A DNA stretch of 64,000 bases from a virus, in IMG/VR virus record IMGVR_UViG_3300036945_000368, positions 1 to 64,000 of that record, one strand, 5' to 3'. The notes beneath the pieces were generated by a model. It saw only the letters and a program-made list of their open reading frames with translations. It was not told where the DNA came from and ran no database searches. Below, one piece after another: positions 6,915 through 14,454 of the stretch. A program made the position numbers and the translations under genes. Numbering within the stretch: position 1 is the first letter of the stretch; each line of letters starts with the position of its first letter.

Positions 6915-7264
6915 TACATACCTTTCGATTTAAAATGCAAGATCATATCATCTAGCCAAAGCTGTCGAGTTAATTGTAACTTAATCCAAGTTTGATTGTA
7001 GTCTTTTTGGAGTTCTTCATATGAAACTTTACCTTCTGCAACCAACCAACTTTTTAGACAAAATTTACCATCTAAAAGGGTATTGATGTGACTTGAAATA
7101 GTATTTTTTGTTTCATCGTTAATCTCTCCTTGCTGCCACAAGTCCTTGATATTATCACAGATATATGGGGAGTTACCAGATGCATCTGTTTTATAATTAT
7201 CAGGTAGGCGTTTTTTAACACGTTTCAAAGCTTGACTTGGTTTAAGACTTGGTTTAGCTTTCAT
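6914..7264 (-). CDS. Hypothetical basic protein (116 aa)
   Basis: The start at 7264 follows a GGAG Shine-Dalgarno in the end of the upstream gene. The N-terminus is very basic (KAKPSLKPSQALKRVKKRL) and the rest looks helical with LTRQLWLDDMILHFKSKGM at the end. I recognise no family. Confidence 0.65.
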   Translation of the reverse strand: MKAKPSLKPSQALKRVKKRLPDNYKTDASGNSPYICDNIKDLWQQGEINDETKNTISSHINTLLDGKFCLKSWLVAEGKVSYEELQKDYNQTWIKLQLTRQLWLDDMILHFKSKGM

Positions 7265-7265
7265 T

Positions 7266-7709
7266 TTATTCTCCAAAGTTAATACGTTTATAGACAGCAA
7301 CAACACGCTTACGAGCATTGTTATTGAAAGTATCGATAACCTTACCGTTAACGACTGCAACAGCATGACCTGTTACGTTGACAATATATTCGCCACAAGA
7401 AGGTAGTTGTTCTAACAATCGACCAAATGTAATGCCTTCAGCCCAAGGTGTATCATCTACTGTGCGAATAGCAAACCTTGCGCGTTTACCATCGCCGCAT
7501 ACTTTAGTCAAACGGAAACCACACTCTTCATACGCTGCATGCAAAGTTTTGAATGTAGCCCCACGACGGTCTTTACGACCATGCTTTTTCAGTACACGGT
7601 GAGCTGTATCATATGCAATATCAGCTGCATTGGCTAAAGCACGTACTGTGCAGTCGTTAGTTTCAGCAGAGGATGTAACGCCACGGTCAACGGAAAGAAC
7701 TGTCTTCAT
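7266..7709 (-). CDS. Putative papain-like cysteine peptidase-fold protein (147 aa)
   Basis: A conserved NDCTVRALA helix start carries C20, GHAVAVV carries H115, and VIDTFN carries D126. This order and spacing fit a papain/C39-like catalytic triad. Many phage proteins have this pattern. Whether it cleaves a peptide bond or is a transferase is unknown. It has its own extended -10 promoter and an AACAAGGAG leader. Confidence 0.65.
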   Translation of the reverse strand: MKTVLSVDRGVTSSAETNDCTVRALANAADIAYDTAHRVLKKHGRKDRRGATFKTLHAAYEECGFRLTKVCGDGKRARFAIRTVDDTPWAEGITFGRLLEQLPSCGEYIVNVTGHAVAVVNGKVIDTFNNNARKRVVAVYKRINFGE

Positions 7710-7734
7710 ATCAACTCCTTGTTAAGATGCGAGA

Positions 7735-7746
7735 AGTATAGCATAG
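7735..7746 (-). promoter_or_regulatory. Extended -10 promoter (TGCTATACT)
   Basis: The minus strand reads AAAATCTATGCTATACTTC and is followed by a leader ending TTAACAAGGAG before 7266-7709. The leader is shared with the element at 1864, so the whole promoter-leader looks duplicated. Confidence 0.7.
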
Positions 7747-7823
7747 ATTTTGACCTATGCTAATACCCCTACAGCTTAGTAGGAGTTATCTGAACTTTAT
7801 TAGCAGCACATACGATTCTTGAA

Positions 7824-8297
7824 TTATGCATGATTAGTTTCTAGGACTTTTTGGTGAAGAGCTGCTTTAGCTTTGTGAAAAGCTTCGATACTCTCAACAA
7901 AACTATTGAACTTGTCCTTTACTTTTTGAATGAAAGACTTCTGTTCAATTTCATTGATTTGTATGTCTTCAGCGTAATCATCTAAGGTACTGAAAAGATA
8001 GTCGGATAACAACAAGCACATGAATGCTCGTGGTTCCCACTCTTCGTAGCTATTGAAAGAAGTTAGCTCTGGCCCTTCGAAATATTTATCATCGTAAGTA
8101 TAACCAATCTCTATCATTAGGCGAGTCATTTTACTATATGCACTACGAACATTAGCAAAATTAGCCAGTTGAAAGCAAATACCTGCACGAATATTAATAC
8201 CATTGCCGTCATAGTACATACGTGCAATGTCAACTAAAGCGGGAATTAACTCTAGGCGTTGATCATAATCTAATGGTGTGTATAAATAGTCTTTCAC
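7824..8297 (-). CDS. Hypothetical protein (157 aa)
   Basis: I chose a GTG start at 8297 because AAGGAG lies at the right distance and an earlier ATG would overlap the upstream gene by more than 70 bases. The protein looks alpha-helical with KSFIQKVKDKFNSFVESIEA near the end. No family is recognised. Confidence 0.6.
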   Translation of the reverse strand: MKDYLYTPLDYDQRLELIPALVDIARMYYDGNGINIRAGICFQLANFANVRSAYSKMTRLMIEIGYTYDDKYFEGPELTSFNSYEEWEPRAFMCLLLSDYLFSTLDDYAEDIQINEIEQKSFIQKVKDKFNSFVESIEAFHKAKAALHQKVLETNHA

Positions 8298-8307
8298 TAT
8301 GTTCTCC

Positions 8308-8622
8308 TTAAATAAACTCTGAATGAATATCTGTATCTTCAATACGAACAAGAGCCGTATTGGAGTAATCGTGTTTTTCACCTAACTTTGGTACGTTAAA
8401 AGTATTAAGAACACGACCAAAACCTTCAATAAAAGAATCTTCACCGAAACGAGCCATCTGTTCTGCAGCATATAGGATAATGTCATCTATTGAATCAACT
8501 TTGTGAAAAGCTTCACTGAATTCTTTAACTTCATTAGCTACAAACTCTGGATTATCATATTCTCTGTGCATGATAATCTCAATATCTTTTTCAATTGTTA
8601 CTCGAACTTTACGTCTAATCAT
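8308..8622 (-). CDS. Hypothetical acidic protein (104 aa)
   Basis: A helical, acidic protein (NEVKEFSEAFHKV, DDIILYAAEQMARFG). The start at 8622 overlaps the stop of the SleB-type hydrolase gene by one base. The function is unknown. Confidence 0.65.
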   Translation of the reverse strand: MIRRKVRVTIEKDIEIIMHREYDNPEFVANEVKEFSEAFHKVDSIDDIILYAAEQMARFGEDSFIEGFGRVLNTFNVPKLGEKHDYSNTALVRIEDTDIHSEFI

Positions 8623-9164
8623 TAAATTTTCCCTTCTTTATCTGCATAAAAACGATGCTTGCCAATCTCAGCAACTATTCGCTTTTTCTTTGTCCACTTG
8701 TTGCTGACCTTCTTGGTAGTATACCACATTACTGAAGGGGCTAAGGTAGGCTTAAAACTCTCTTTAACCATACTATTAGCTAAGATAGATATCTCAGTAT
8801 AGATTTTACGTTCAGCGGCTGGAAGGACGTTTTTAATGTCTTGACCGAACGGTTTATTCTCTAAAGTATAACTGAATTGTTTATACTGATTAGTTATACC
8901 ACAGAAACTGTCCGGAAAGTAAGGGTGATTCTTACGATTGTATATCACAGAAGCTACGGCATGAAGTCCTTTTGTACCTTCACTACGGGCCTCATGATAT
9001 AAAGCAGTAACTAAGCAGTCTTCCTCTGCTTTCTGGTACTCTTCTATGACTTCTGCTTGGCGTAACTGTTCATTATGGATTGAAAGTACTTGAACCAGAA
9101 GCAGTGAAATTAAGGCACCTAAAATGCACAGAGAAGAGAATAAAAGCTTATCCTTAAATCGCAT
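8622..9164 (-). CDS. Membrane-anchored SleB-type cell wall hydrolase (180 aa)
   Basis: An N-terminal membrane segment (about residues 6-27) precedes a coiled stretch and a SleB/Hydrolase_2 core: CLVTALYHEARSEG with probable catalytic E58, then AVASVIYNRKNHP and ITNQYKQFSY. Such enzymes cleave peptidoglycan glycan strands. The single N-terminal hydrophobic segment suggests signal-anchor export. The start at 9164 follows GTGGAGAA. It lies in the early array, far from the holin cassette, so it may act in entry, superinfection or lysis. Confidence 0.8.
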   Translation of the reverse strand: MRFKDKLLFSSLCILGALISLLLVQVLSIHNEQLRQAEVIEEYQKAEEDCLVTALYHEARSEGTKGLHAVASVIYNRKNHPYFPDSFCGITNQYKQFSYTLENKPFGQDIKNVLPAAERKIYTEISILANSMVKESFKPTLAPSVMWYTTKKVSNKWTKKKRIVAEIGKHRFYADKEGKI

Positions 9165-9306
9165 TATTTTCTCCACGCTTAGTTTGACGTTGCTGAGAGA
9201 AGTCTTTCTTTTTGCGCTTTTTGTTGCGGTTTTGATAGTCTTCATACTCAGTATGATCGTACTGTTTTTTCTTGCCTTTGTTGGTTTGAAGGTAAGAGCT
9301 TTGCAT
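9154..9306 (-). CDS. Highly basic small protein (50 aa)
   Basis: About 30% Lys/Arg (NKKRKKKD) with several Gln, Tyr and Asn residues, and probably unfolded or nucleic-acid binding. Its end overlaps the start of the SleB-type gene by 11 bases. An AACCTAAA leader precedes the ATG. The function is unknown. Confidence 0.6.
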   Translation of the reverse strand: MQSSYLQTNKGKKKQYDHTEYEDYQNRNKKRKKKDFSQQRQTKRGENNAI

Positions 9307-9324
9307 TTTAGGTTCCTTGGTTAG

Positions 9325-9489
9325 TTAAGCAGCTTGTAGTGTATCACACAAATCAAGAATTTTCTGCGCTTCTTCGAAATCTACAGCTTTTGCCATAAAA
9401 TCTACGGTTTCTGATTCGTAATCAACACAAACTACATCATACAATGATTTAACTTCTGGATTACGGACGATGACGAATTCTTTTTCCAT
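9325..9489 (-). CDS. Hypothetical acidic protein (54 aa)
   Basis: Strand-helix-like: EFVIVRNPEVKSLYDVVCV then FEEAQKILDLCDTL. The ATG at 9489 follows a GGAG Shine-Dalgarno. It is not recognised. Confidence 0.65.
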   Translation of the reverse strand: MEKEFVIVRNPEVKSLYDVVCVDYESETVDFMAKAVDFEEAQKILDLCDTLQAA

Positions 9490-9504
9490 ATGATACTCCT
9501 TGAT

Positions 9505-9633
9505 TTACTTACCGTTTAAACGAGCTACGTTAGCTTCTGCTTCGGTCTTTAGGCGATGTAATGCTACATCCGTAAATTGAACCGTGTCAAAAGCTTTCCA
9601 GTAACCGTTGTTCCACTTGACAGTATAACGCAT
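9505..9633 (-). CDS. Hypothetical protein (42 aa)
   Basis: Starts MRYTVKWNNGYWKAFD, a strand-rich opening, with a helical end (ALHRLKTEAEANVARLNG). The ATG overlaps the upstream stop (TAATG), and a GAAAGG lies in the end of that gene. This coupling supports expression. Confidence 0.6.
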   Translation of the reverse strand: MRYTVKWNNGYWKAFDTVQFTDVALHRLKTEAEANVARLNGK

Positions 9634-9800
9634 TATTTGAACCTTTCTTTATAAGCTTGTTCGATTGATAATCTTAGCAATGTTTCCAGAATCAATGACT
9701 GACCATGCACTGCACGATACAAGTCATCGATTGGAATTTCTGCAGCATTAGCTTCATGAATCAGTTGTTGCAACCGATACTCAAAGTTAGCTGCATTCAT
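9633..9800 (-). CDS. Hypothetical helical protein (55 aa)
   Basis: Mainly helical (YRLQQLIHEANAAEIPI, LILETLLRLSIEQAYKERF). It is coupled on both sides by TAATG overlaps. No family is recognised. Confidence 0.6.
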   Translation of the reverse strand: MNAANFEYRLQQLIHEANAAEIPIDDLYRAVHGQSLILETLLRLSIEQAYKERFK

Positions 9801-10087
9801 TAATCAGCCTTTGGAGCTTCGTCTGATGGAACTAGTGCTAATTTAGCCTTAGCTTCATCGTTAGCAGCTTGTTGTGCTTCTAATTGACGTGCAGCCTCTT
9901 GTGCAATAGCTTGCTGTTGACGCATGCGTTCTAAGTACTGCACTACATTGGTATCGTACACCACTTCAACAAACTGTTTGCTAACAGTAAGTTGACCATA
10001 TACAACCGCAACATCTAAAGAGTTTAGACCTACTGTTACCAATTGGTCTAAAGCCTGCTTAAATTCTTGCTCAGTGATTTTGCTCAT
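9800..10087 (-). CDS. Hypothetical protein with coiled-coil tail (95 aa)
   Basis: The start at 10087 follows AAAGGGAATATT. The first half has an EFKQALDQLVTVGLNSLD region, and the second half is an Ala/Gln-rich coiled coil (QQAIAQEAARQLEAQQAAN). Probably a small oligomeric protein of unknown role. Confidence 0.65.
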   Translation of the reverse strand: MSKITEQEFKQALDQLVTVGLNSLDVAVVYGQLTVSKQFVEVVYDTNVVQYLERMRQQQAIAQEAARQLEAQQAANDEAKAKLALVPSDEAPKAD

Positions 10088-10253
10088 AATATTCCCTTTC
10101 TTGGTTAAAAAATTCTTTCTCCTGAGAGTATCGCATAGCTGCAATAACTTCTCGTTCATCTCGTTCAGTTACAAACTCTAAGTTACTCTCAGAAAACCGT
10201 GAGTATACATCAATTTCCTGAGTCTGTCTAGCCTTTTTAGCTTTATTTTTCAA
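10071..10253 (-). CDS. Hypothetical basic protein, TTG start (60 aa)
   Basis: There is no ATG at the head of this frame. A TTG at 10253 lies ten bases after GGAGG, and an alternative TTG at 10262 is too close to it. The N-terminus is basic (KNKAKKARQ) and the rest polar with EREVIAAMRYSQEKEFF. The gene exactly bridges its neighbours with short overlaps. The start is uncertain. Confidence 0.5.
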   Translation of the reverse strand: MKNKAKKARQTQEIDVYSRFSESNLEFVTERDEREVIAAMRYSQEKEFFNQEREYYEQNH

Positions 10254-10506
10254 CTTCTTCAAACCTCCATACTTTAAACTCTAAGTCTTCAATGATACCT
10301 TGCTTTTCATGCAACTCTTGAGATAAGTCTGAAATTTCATCAAACAGTCCGTTTCTCTCTTCTTCAAGTTGGTCTACACGTTTTTCTAGAAGTTTGATCT
10401 CAATCTCACTTTCTTCTAGTAAGACCTCAAATTGAGCCATAATGTCTGTAGTTGTAACAGCACCAGCCAAATAAGCCTGCACTTCAAGTTCCTTTAGGTT
10501 TGTCAT
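10243..10506 (-). CDS. Coiled-coil protein (87 aa)
   Basis: Almost entirely a heptad-rich acidic coiled coil (EIEIKLLEKRVDQLEEE). The start at 10506 follows GAAAGGTAAG in the end of the upstream gene. It could be an oligomerisation or inhibitor protein. The function is unknown. Confidence 0.65.
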   Translation of the reverse strand: MTNLKELEVQAYLAGAVTTTDIMAQFEVLLEESEIEIKLLEKRVDQLEEERNGLFDEISDLSQELHEKQGIIEDLEFKVWRFEEVEK

Positions 10507-10975
10507 TCTTACCTTTCTTAAGTACTCTAGCAATAGGTTTAAAACTCTCTAGTACTGAGTAGTTTTCCCTGAACACTTGAACTTCACCACGCCTGTACAT
10601 ATTCTCCACGGAAATAAGCAGGAACAATGCTTGCATAGATTCGTGAAGAAAGTCAGGACTTAGCTCAACAACACCTTCACCTAGCGCCAGCACAAAGCAT
10701 AGTAATGACAAGTGATAGAGATTCTTTCCAGCTTCATCGTTATCAACAATATACTGCTTAAAATCATCTGTACGAATTGTACTCATAAGTACACCTAAGT
10801 GCAATACTTCTACATCGTCTAACTTTTCAAAGAATTCACCAGCAGTTAGATAACTACTTTCTCGCAACTCCTTACCTGCCCGTACAATGTACTCAGGTAA
10901 ATCTGTCGCGTTAATAATTTTATCTAACTGAAGATAATAACCTTGAGGTTTTACATCAGTGAATTCAAAAGACAT
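10484..10975 (-). CDS. Hypothetical protein (163 aa)
   Basis: A globular protein with an acidic middle and a hydrophobic helix (FLHESMQALFLLISVENMY), ending in a basic tail (RVLKKGKNDKPKG). It overlaps the upstream gene by one base and the downstream gene by 23. I do not recognise the family. Confidence 0.65.
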   Translation of the reverse strand: MSFEFTDVKPQGYYLQLDKIINATDLPEYIVRAGKELRESSYLTAGEFFEKLDDVEVLHLGVLMSTIRTDDFKQYIVDNDEAGKNLYHLSLLCFVLALGEGVVELSPDFLHESMQALFLLISVENMYRRGEVQVFRENYSVLESFKPIARVLKKGKNDKPKGT

Positions 10976-11130
10976 TACATCGTTGCCTCTGGTACGTCAG
11001 ATAAGTCATCCTTAGTTTTAGTATGACGTTTCTGGTCTAGTAAAGCTTGACTCTGAGGTGTGCGTACACCGTTATCAGTCGGAAAGGGCCAAACCTTGCG
11101 ATTGTCGTTGTTCTCTGAGGTTTTCTTCAT
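10975..11130 (-). CDS. Hypothetical small polar protein (51 aa)
   Basis: Starts MKKTSENNDNRKVWPFP and contains GVRTPQSQALLDQKRHTKTKDD. It is probably disordered. It begins inside the 3' end of the HU-like gene (56-base overlap), which makes it less certain than its neighbours. Confidence 0.55.
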   Translation of the reverse strand: MKKTSENNDNRKVWPFPTDNGVRTPQSQALLDQKRHTKTKDDLSDVPEATM

Positions 11131-11413
11131 TTGATTCCTTTAGTGTTCTACGAAATGACTCATCTACTCTTAGCGATAGACCAGCCATATTATATACCAT
11201 AACTGGTTCTCGTCCCTTGATTTCAACAATTCTTGGCTTATATTTTTTCGTGCTGATAGTACCTAAACCATTTAACTTAATTTCATCACCGTCTACCAAG
11301 ATAAGTTGAATATTTGCAATTAGGTGCTCGAAGATATCCTCAACTTCGTATACCTTATAGCCGCTAGTTTTAGCTACTTTTTTAAGTAGAGTCTTTGTGT
11401 TTATTTTAGCCAT
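11075..11413 (-). CDS. HU/IHF-family DNA-binding protein (112 aa)
   Basis: The first 90 residues have the HU fold order: two N-terminal helices (TLLKKVAKTSGYKVYEVEDIFEHLI), strands with DGDEIKLNGLGTISTKKYKP, a beta-arm, and the final helix (LRVDESFRRTLKES). A polar tail of about 20 residues is added. HU-like proteins bend DNA non-specifically. In a phage this could compact or organise replicating DNA or aid transcription. The R-x-P-x-V-like arm tip is changed to GREPVMVY. Confidence 0.8.
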   Translation of the reverse strand: MAKINTKTLLKKVAKTSGYKVYEVEDIFEHLIANIQLILVDGDEIKLNGLGTISTKKYKPRIVEIKGREPVMVYNMAGLSLRVDESFRRTLKESNEENLREQRQSQGLALSD

Positions 11414-11631
11414 TTGACAATCTCCATGAATGAAGGTAATACATAATTCTTCACATCTTGCAAATCATCGTGAATAGTTTGCACAACAGAGTCACCAAAA
11501 CAATTCTTAGAGATAAATCTAAACTTTGTTGGTGAGCTGGCAAATGTAAACACATCGTAGGTATTTAATTCACCTACAGGTTGTGTAAAATCCTCTGGTT
11601 TCCAGTCTTGTAAATCAATATCTGAAAGCAT
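11401..11631 (-). CDS. Hypothetical protein (76 aa)
   Basis: A small, acidic, strand-rich protein (TYDVFTFASSPTKFRFISKNCFGDSV). It lies between thyX and the HU-like gene with one-base and short overlaps. The function is unknown. Confidence 0.65.
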   Translation of the reverse strand: MLSDIDLQDWKPEDFTQPVGELNTYDVFTFASSPTKFRFISKNCFGDSVVQTIHDDLQDVKNYVLPSFMEIVKWLK

Positions 11632-11632
11632 A

Positions 11633-12532
11633 TTAACCTTCCTTTACGTTGTTAGGGATTAGTTGACGAAATTGAATCCAACCGCGTAGGTTACCGCTGT
11701 ACGGGACACCTTTTGTATCGACATGTGTTATACCTTTAATATTTAGATAAGTTGGAATATCCTCAGGGAATATCAGCGTAGCGATATGCTCAACTGGTGA
11801 TGCATGTACTGGCACTGAGTTAATCAATCGATCAAACACCATAGAAGCCTTCTCTAAGCTGCCATCGTTTTTACGATAACTGACTTGAGCGCAACAGCTG
11901 GCACTAATCATACGAGCCTCTTCCATAGTGATGTACTTGTCATGTTCATCCAAATAGAAGCGTTCATTAGTATGTGCATCACGATATGTTTTTACATAAG
12001 GTACGTGCCATTCACCAACAGATAAACTCTCTGGAATATTTGCAGTATATTCAATGCACATCACAGCTGCAAGTTCTGCAATTTCTGGTTGTGCATCTTC
12101 ATGGTCACGTAACCAGAACCAGTTATTGTAGTCTGTAGCAGTTACGATTGTCTTCATTAGTTGATATGGCTCAAGTATGCGGTTTACAATTTGTTTATGT
12201 AATCCTACATCCTTCATAGCCTTAGCATACTTTACTGCGCTATCACGAGAAGCTAACCATAATGTCTTTGCGCGTTCAATTTCAGATACTTCAGTCTTAG
12301 CTTGCATACCTGCTTGGTTAGCACCCCAATGCACAGGCATAGCTGGCGTAGTCTCAACCAGTTCAATAACCTTGTCAATTGGAATAGCCCGAGAACTAGC
12401 AGCATTACGACTAAACATGCGATGCGTCATCAGCTCACCATGAATAAAACGTGGATAGACTAATTCAAACGTAGTGAGACGCGAATTGAGAAATGGGTTA
12501 TAACTGTCTGCAATAATTTTAGCTGTAATCAA
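11633..12532 (-). CDS. thyX: Flavin-dependent thymidylate synthase-like protein ThyX (299 aa)
   Basis: ThyX makes dTMP from dUMP using methylene-tetrahydrofolate and FAD. The signature RHR-x7-S appears as THRMFSRNAASSR (residues 36-48), with Thr in place of the first Arg, the expected His37 and Arg38, and Ser46. The C-terminal half has the usual HASPVEHIAT and SGNLRGWIQFRQ elements. At 299 residues it is longer than typical bacterial ThyX (about 220-250). Together with the dCMP deaminase at 16704 it would give a route from dCMP to dTMP. An altered specificity is possible given the TAGT-type gene. Confidence 0.85.
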   Translation of the reverse strand: MITAKIIADSYNPFLNSRLTTFELVYPRFIHGELMTHRMFSRNAASSRAIPIDKVIELVETTPAMPVHWGANQAGMQAKTEVSEIERAKTLWLASRDSAVKYAKAMKDVGLHKQIVNRILEPYQLMKTIVTATDYNNWFWLRDHEDAQPEIAELAAVMCIEYTANIPESLSVGEWHVPYVKTYRDAHTNERFYLDEHDKYITMEEARMISASCCAQVSYRKNDGSLEKASMVFDRLINSVPVHASPVEHIATLIFPEDIPTYLNIKGITHVDTKGVPYSGNLRGWIQFRQLIPNNVKEG

Positions 12533-13023
12533 GCTGGTTCCTTTCGTAAAATTTTATTTGTTGGGAATGCTACTAATGTAACTGACCCACCCTTAGCTTT
12601 AACAGCATCTGCAAAGCCCTGTAGCATGCCTAGAATTCGCTCTCTATTACCGCCAGCTAGTCCCATACCAATATACGGAAAACCGAAGTCACGGTGACCA
12701 TGTTCTTTAACCAAACGGTCTAGGATTTTCTGGAAAGCTTCGTACTCAAAGTAATCACCCTTGCTGTCATAACCCTTAGCAAAATCATATTGAGTATAGG
12801 CGTTGATAACGGTAATAGGTCCATACATGATACTGTAAGTCCCAAGTTTACTACGTTCTCCATAATAAGTCAAGCAATCTGCTGCATAAGCTGCAGGAAA
12901 CTCTGCCTTAATCTGTTTAGCAATGCCCTTGCCCATAGTACAAAAGCAATTACAGCCATGCACAATATAGTTGAAATGCCCTTGACGAGCTAATTCAATC
13001 AAATCACCTTCTAAGTGTTTCAT
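12529..13023 (-). CDS. Macro-domain ADP-ribose-binding protein (164 aa)
   Basis: The whole protein is a macro domain: GDLIELARQGHFNYIVHGCNC at the start, GKGIAKQIKAEFP, and FGFPYIGMGLAGG near the end. Macro domains bind ADP-ribose and may hydrolyse ADP-ribosyl-phosphate or ADP-ribosylated targets. The stop overlaps thyX and the start abuts the RNA ligase gene, so it belongs with the RNA-repair genes. It could clear ADP-ribose 1''-phosphate-type repair products or reverse host ADP-ribosylation defence. Neither is proven. Confidence 0.85.
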   Translation of the reverse strand: MKHLEGDLIELARQGHFNYIVHGCNCFCTMGKGIAKQIKAEFPAAYAADCLTYYGERSKLGTYSIMYGPITVINAYTQYDFAKGYDSKGDYFEYEAFQKILDRLVKEHGHRDFGFPYIGMGLAGGNRERILGMLQGFADAVKAKGGSVTLVAFPTNKILRKEPA

Positions 13024-13893
13024 TTATTTCCCTTCTATCTCTTCTAAAACTGCTCTGCGCTCTTGGTCATTGAAGCTTAACCAATCGTCTTTGGTAACTG
13101 CCCTCCATATTTCAAGTGGAAAGTTATACCAACCTCTCGGCAAAATTTTTGCAATATCGGTTGGATTGTTAAACATTATTTCAATATTCTTCGCTGACAT
13201 ACGCATAAGCTTTTTCTTACCTACATAATATGGTGTCTTAAGTTTGCATGCTGCAGTCTTCTCTGCACAATCTACACGGTAAATCATAAAACCTTCACCA
13301 CGGTCTGTTTCAGCTAAGGCAATAGCTTCTGCAAGTGTCATAACACCGATCAGGTTGTGTGGTGAAAATGTGCCGCTTGCCTTGTCACGAAACCCTAACA
13401 GATGTAAACCCATACTTTCGGCAACAATGTGTGGATCTTGTGGTACTACGACCTCAAACAATGTAGTGGATTCCTTCTCAATATTTGGTGCATGTTTCCA
13501 CCATTCATTAAGAATTAATTCCTTGGCCCACTGAGCATATTCAGAAGTTGTTGAGCCAGTAGTTGACACTACCAATTCATTATTATGCAAAGTAGCACAA
13601 GCCATGTAACCGTTAATTTTTTTATACACTTCAACTGGTGTATCTAAGTCTGTAGCAGCCCACCAGAGGTCATTCTCTTTGTAATTGAAGGACTTGCGTG
13701 GTGCAGCTTGTACTAGTTCTTTGGTTACTGAGTCGTAAACATGTCCCCTGCATTCGTGGAGGTCATACTCATTAAACCAGAGGTATTCGTACATAGCTCG
13801 GCGGTGGTACTTAAACGTAGTATATTTACCATCATTCTTCATGATAGCTAGACCACGGTTAACTAAGTTCATTTGTTCGTCAAAGTTTAACAC
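13024..13893 (-). CDS. T4 Rnl1-like RNA ligase (289 aa)
   Basis: ATP-dependent RNA ligases seal 5'-phosphate and 3'-OH RNA ends through an enzyme-AMP. Nucleotidyltransferase motif I is KINGYMA with adenylated Lys92. Motif III is around TTLFEVVVP, motif IV around GEGFMIYRV, and motif V KLKTPYYV. T4 Rnl1 is 374 residues, so the tRNA-specific C-terminal domain is reduced here. It overlaps the P-loop kinase gene (13880), as expected for an end-healing and sealing pair that repairs broken tRNA. Confidence 0.85.
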   Translation of the reverse strand: MLNFDEQMNLVNRGLAIMKNDGKYTTFKYHRRAMYEYLWFNEYDLHECRGHVYDSVTKELVQAAPRKSFNYKENDLWWAATDLDTPVEVYKKINGYMACATLHNNELVVSTTGSTTSEYAQWAKELILNEWWKHAPNIEKESTTLFEVVVPQDPHIVAESMGLHLLGFRDKASGTFSPHNLIGVMTLAEAIALAETDRGEGFMIYRVDCAEKTAACKLKTPYYVGKKKLMRMSAKNIEIMFNNPTDIAKILPRGWYNFPLEIWRAVTKDDWLSFNDQERRAVLEEIEGK

Positions 13894-14278
13894 TGAAACG
13901 CTCCTTCATTTGTCTGATTTTATCTTCTGGTACGTTGTGGATGTTAACACCATTATGACGATTTTCAACGATGATACTAACAAAATTTGCACCGCATTCG
14001 TCAGCAATTGCTTTGTATACTTCGACTTCACGTTCAGTAGTACTTGTATTCGATACAGCTACAGACTTACCCTTCTCAAGTACATACTTAGTGTTTAACT
14101 GACAGTATCGATGTGCCTCTGATAATCTGGCAGGATTGAACCGATAGAGACCATCGTGATAAAAGAAGTCATCAGCTTCAAAAATCCGTTCAACAATACC
14201 TGCCGACCATAATTGCATGGCAAAAGTAGACTTACCTGCGCCAGATACTCCACGGACTAGGTATAAGGTTGGTTTCAT
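13880..14278 (-). CDS. P-loop polynucleotide kinase-like protein (132 aa)
   Basis: The Walker A is GVSGAGKST (residues 10-18) at the N-terminus, with FEADDFF (33-39) as a likely substrate-binding Asp pair and SNTSTTEREV following. It resembles the kinase domain of T4 PseT and NEDD4-binding-protein-2-like kinases. It has only the kinase half, so it would phosphorylate 5'-OH ends but lacks a 3'-phosphatase domain. It precedes the RNA ligase gene with a 14-base overlap. Confidence 0.8.
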   Translation of the reverse strand: MKPTLYLVRGVSGAGKSTFAMQLWSAGIVERIFEADDFFYHDGLYRFNPARLSEAHRYCQLNTKYVLEKGKSVAVSNTSTTEREVEVYKAIADECGANFVSIIVENRHNGVNIHNVPEDKIRQMKERFSVKL

Positions 14279-14454
14279 TTCTTTCCTTTCAGTTTTAAAT
14301 ACTGTTCATCATCCAAATCACGAGCGCCAGCACAAGGCTTATTGATAGCTTTCTCCGTTGCTCGGTTACCTAAGCGTATTAGACCACACTTTCCGCAGTA
14401 AATGAACATACCCTTAGCATTTAATGTACGATTGAAATTATGACCTTGAATCAT
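14275..14454 (-). CDS. Small zinc-ribbon-like protein (59 aa)
   Basis: The start at 14454 is chosen for its GGGAGAG Shine-Dalgarno. An upstream frame extension is rejected because it overlaps the next gene. C-x2-C (YCGKCG) plus a later Cys suggest a metal site. It overlaps the kinase gene start by four bases. Confidence 0.65.
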   Translation of the reverse strand: MIQGHNFNRTLNAKGMFIYCGKCGLIRLGNRATEKAINKPCAGARDLDDEQYLKLKGKK

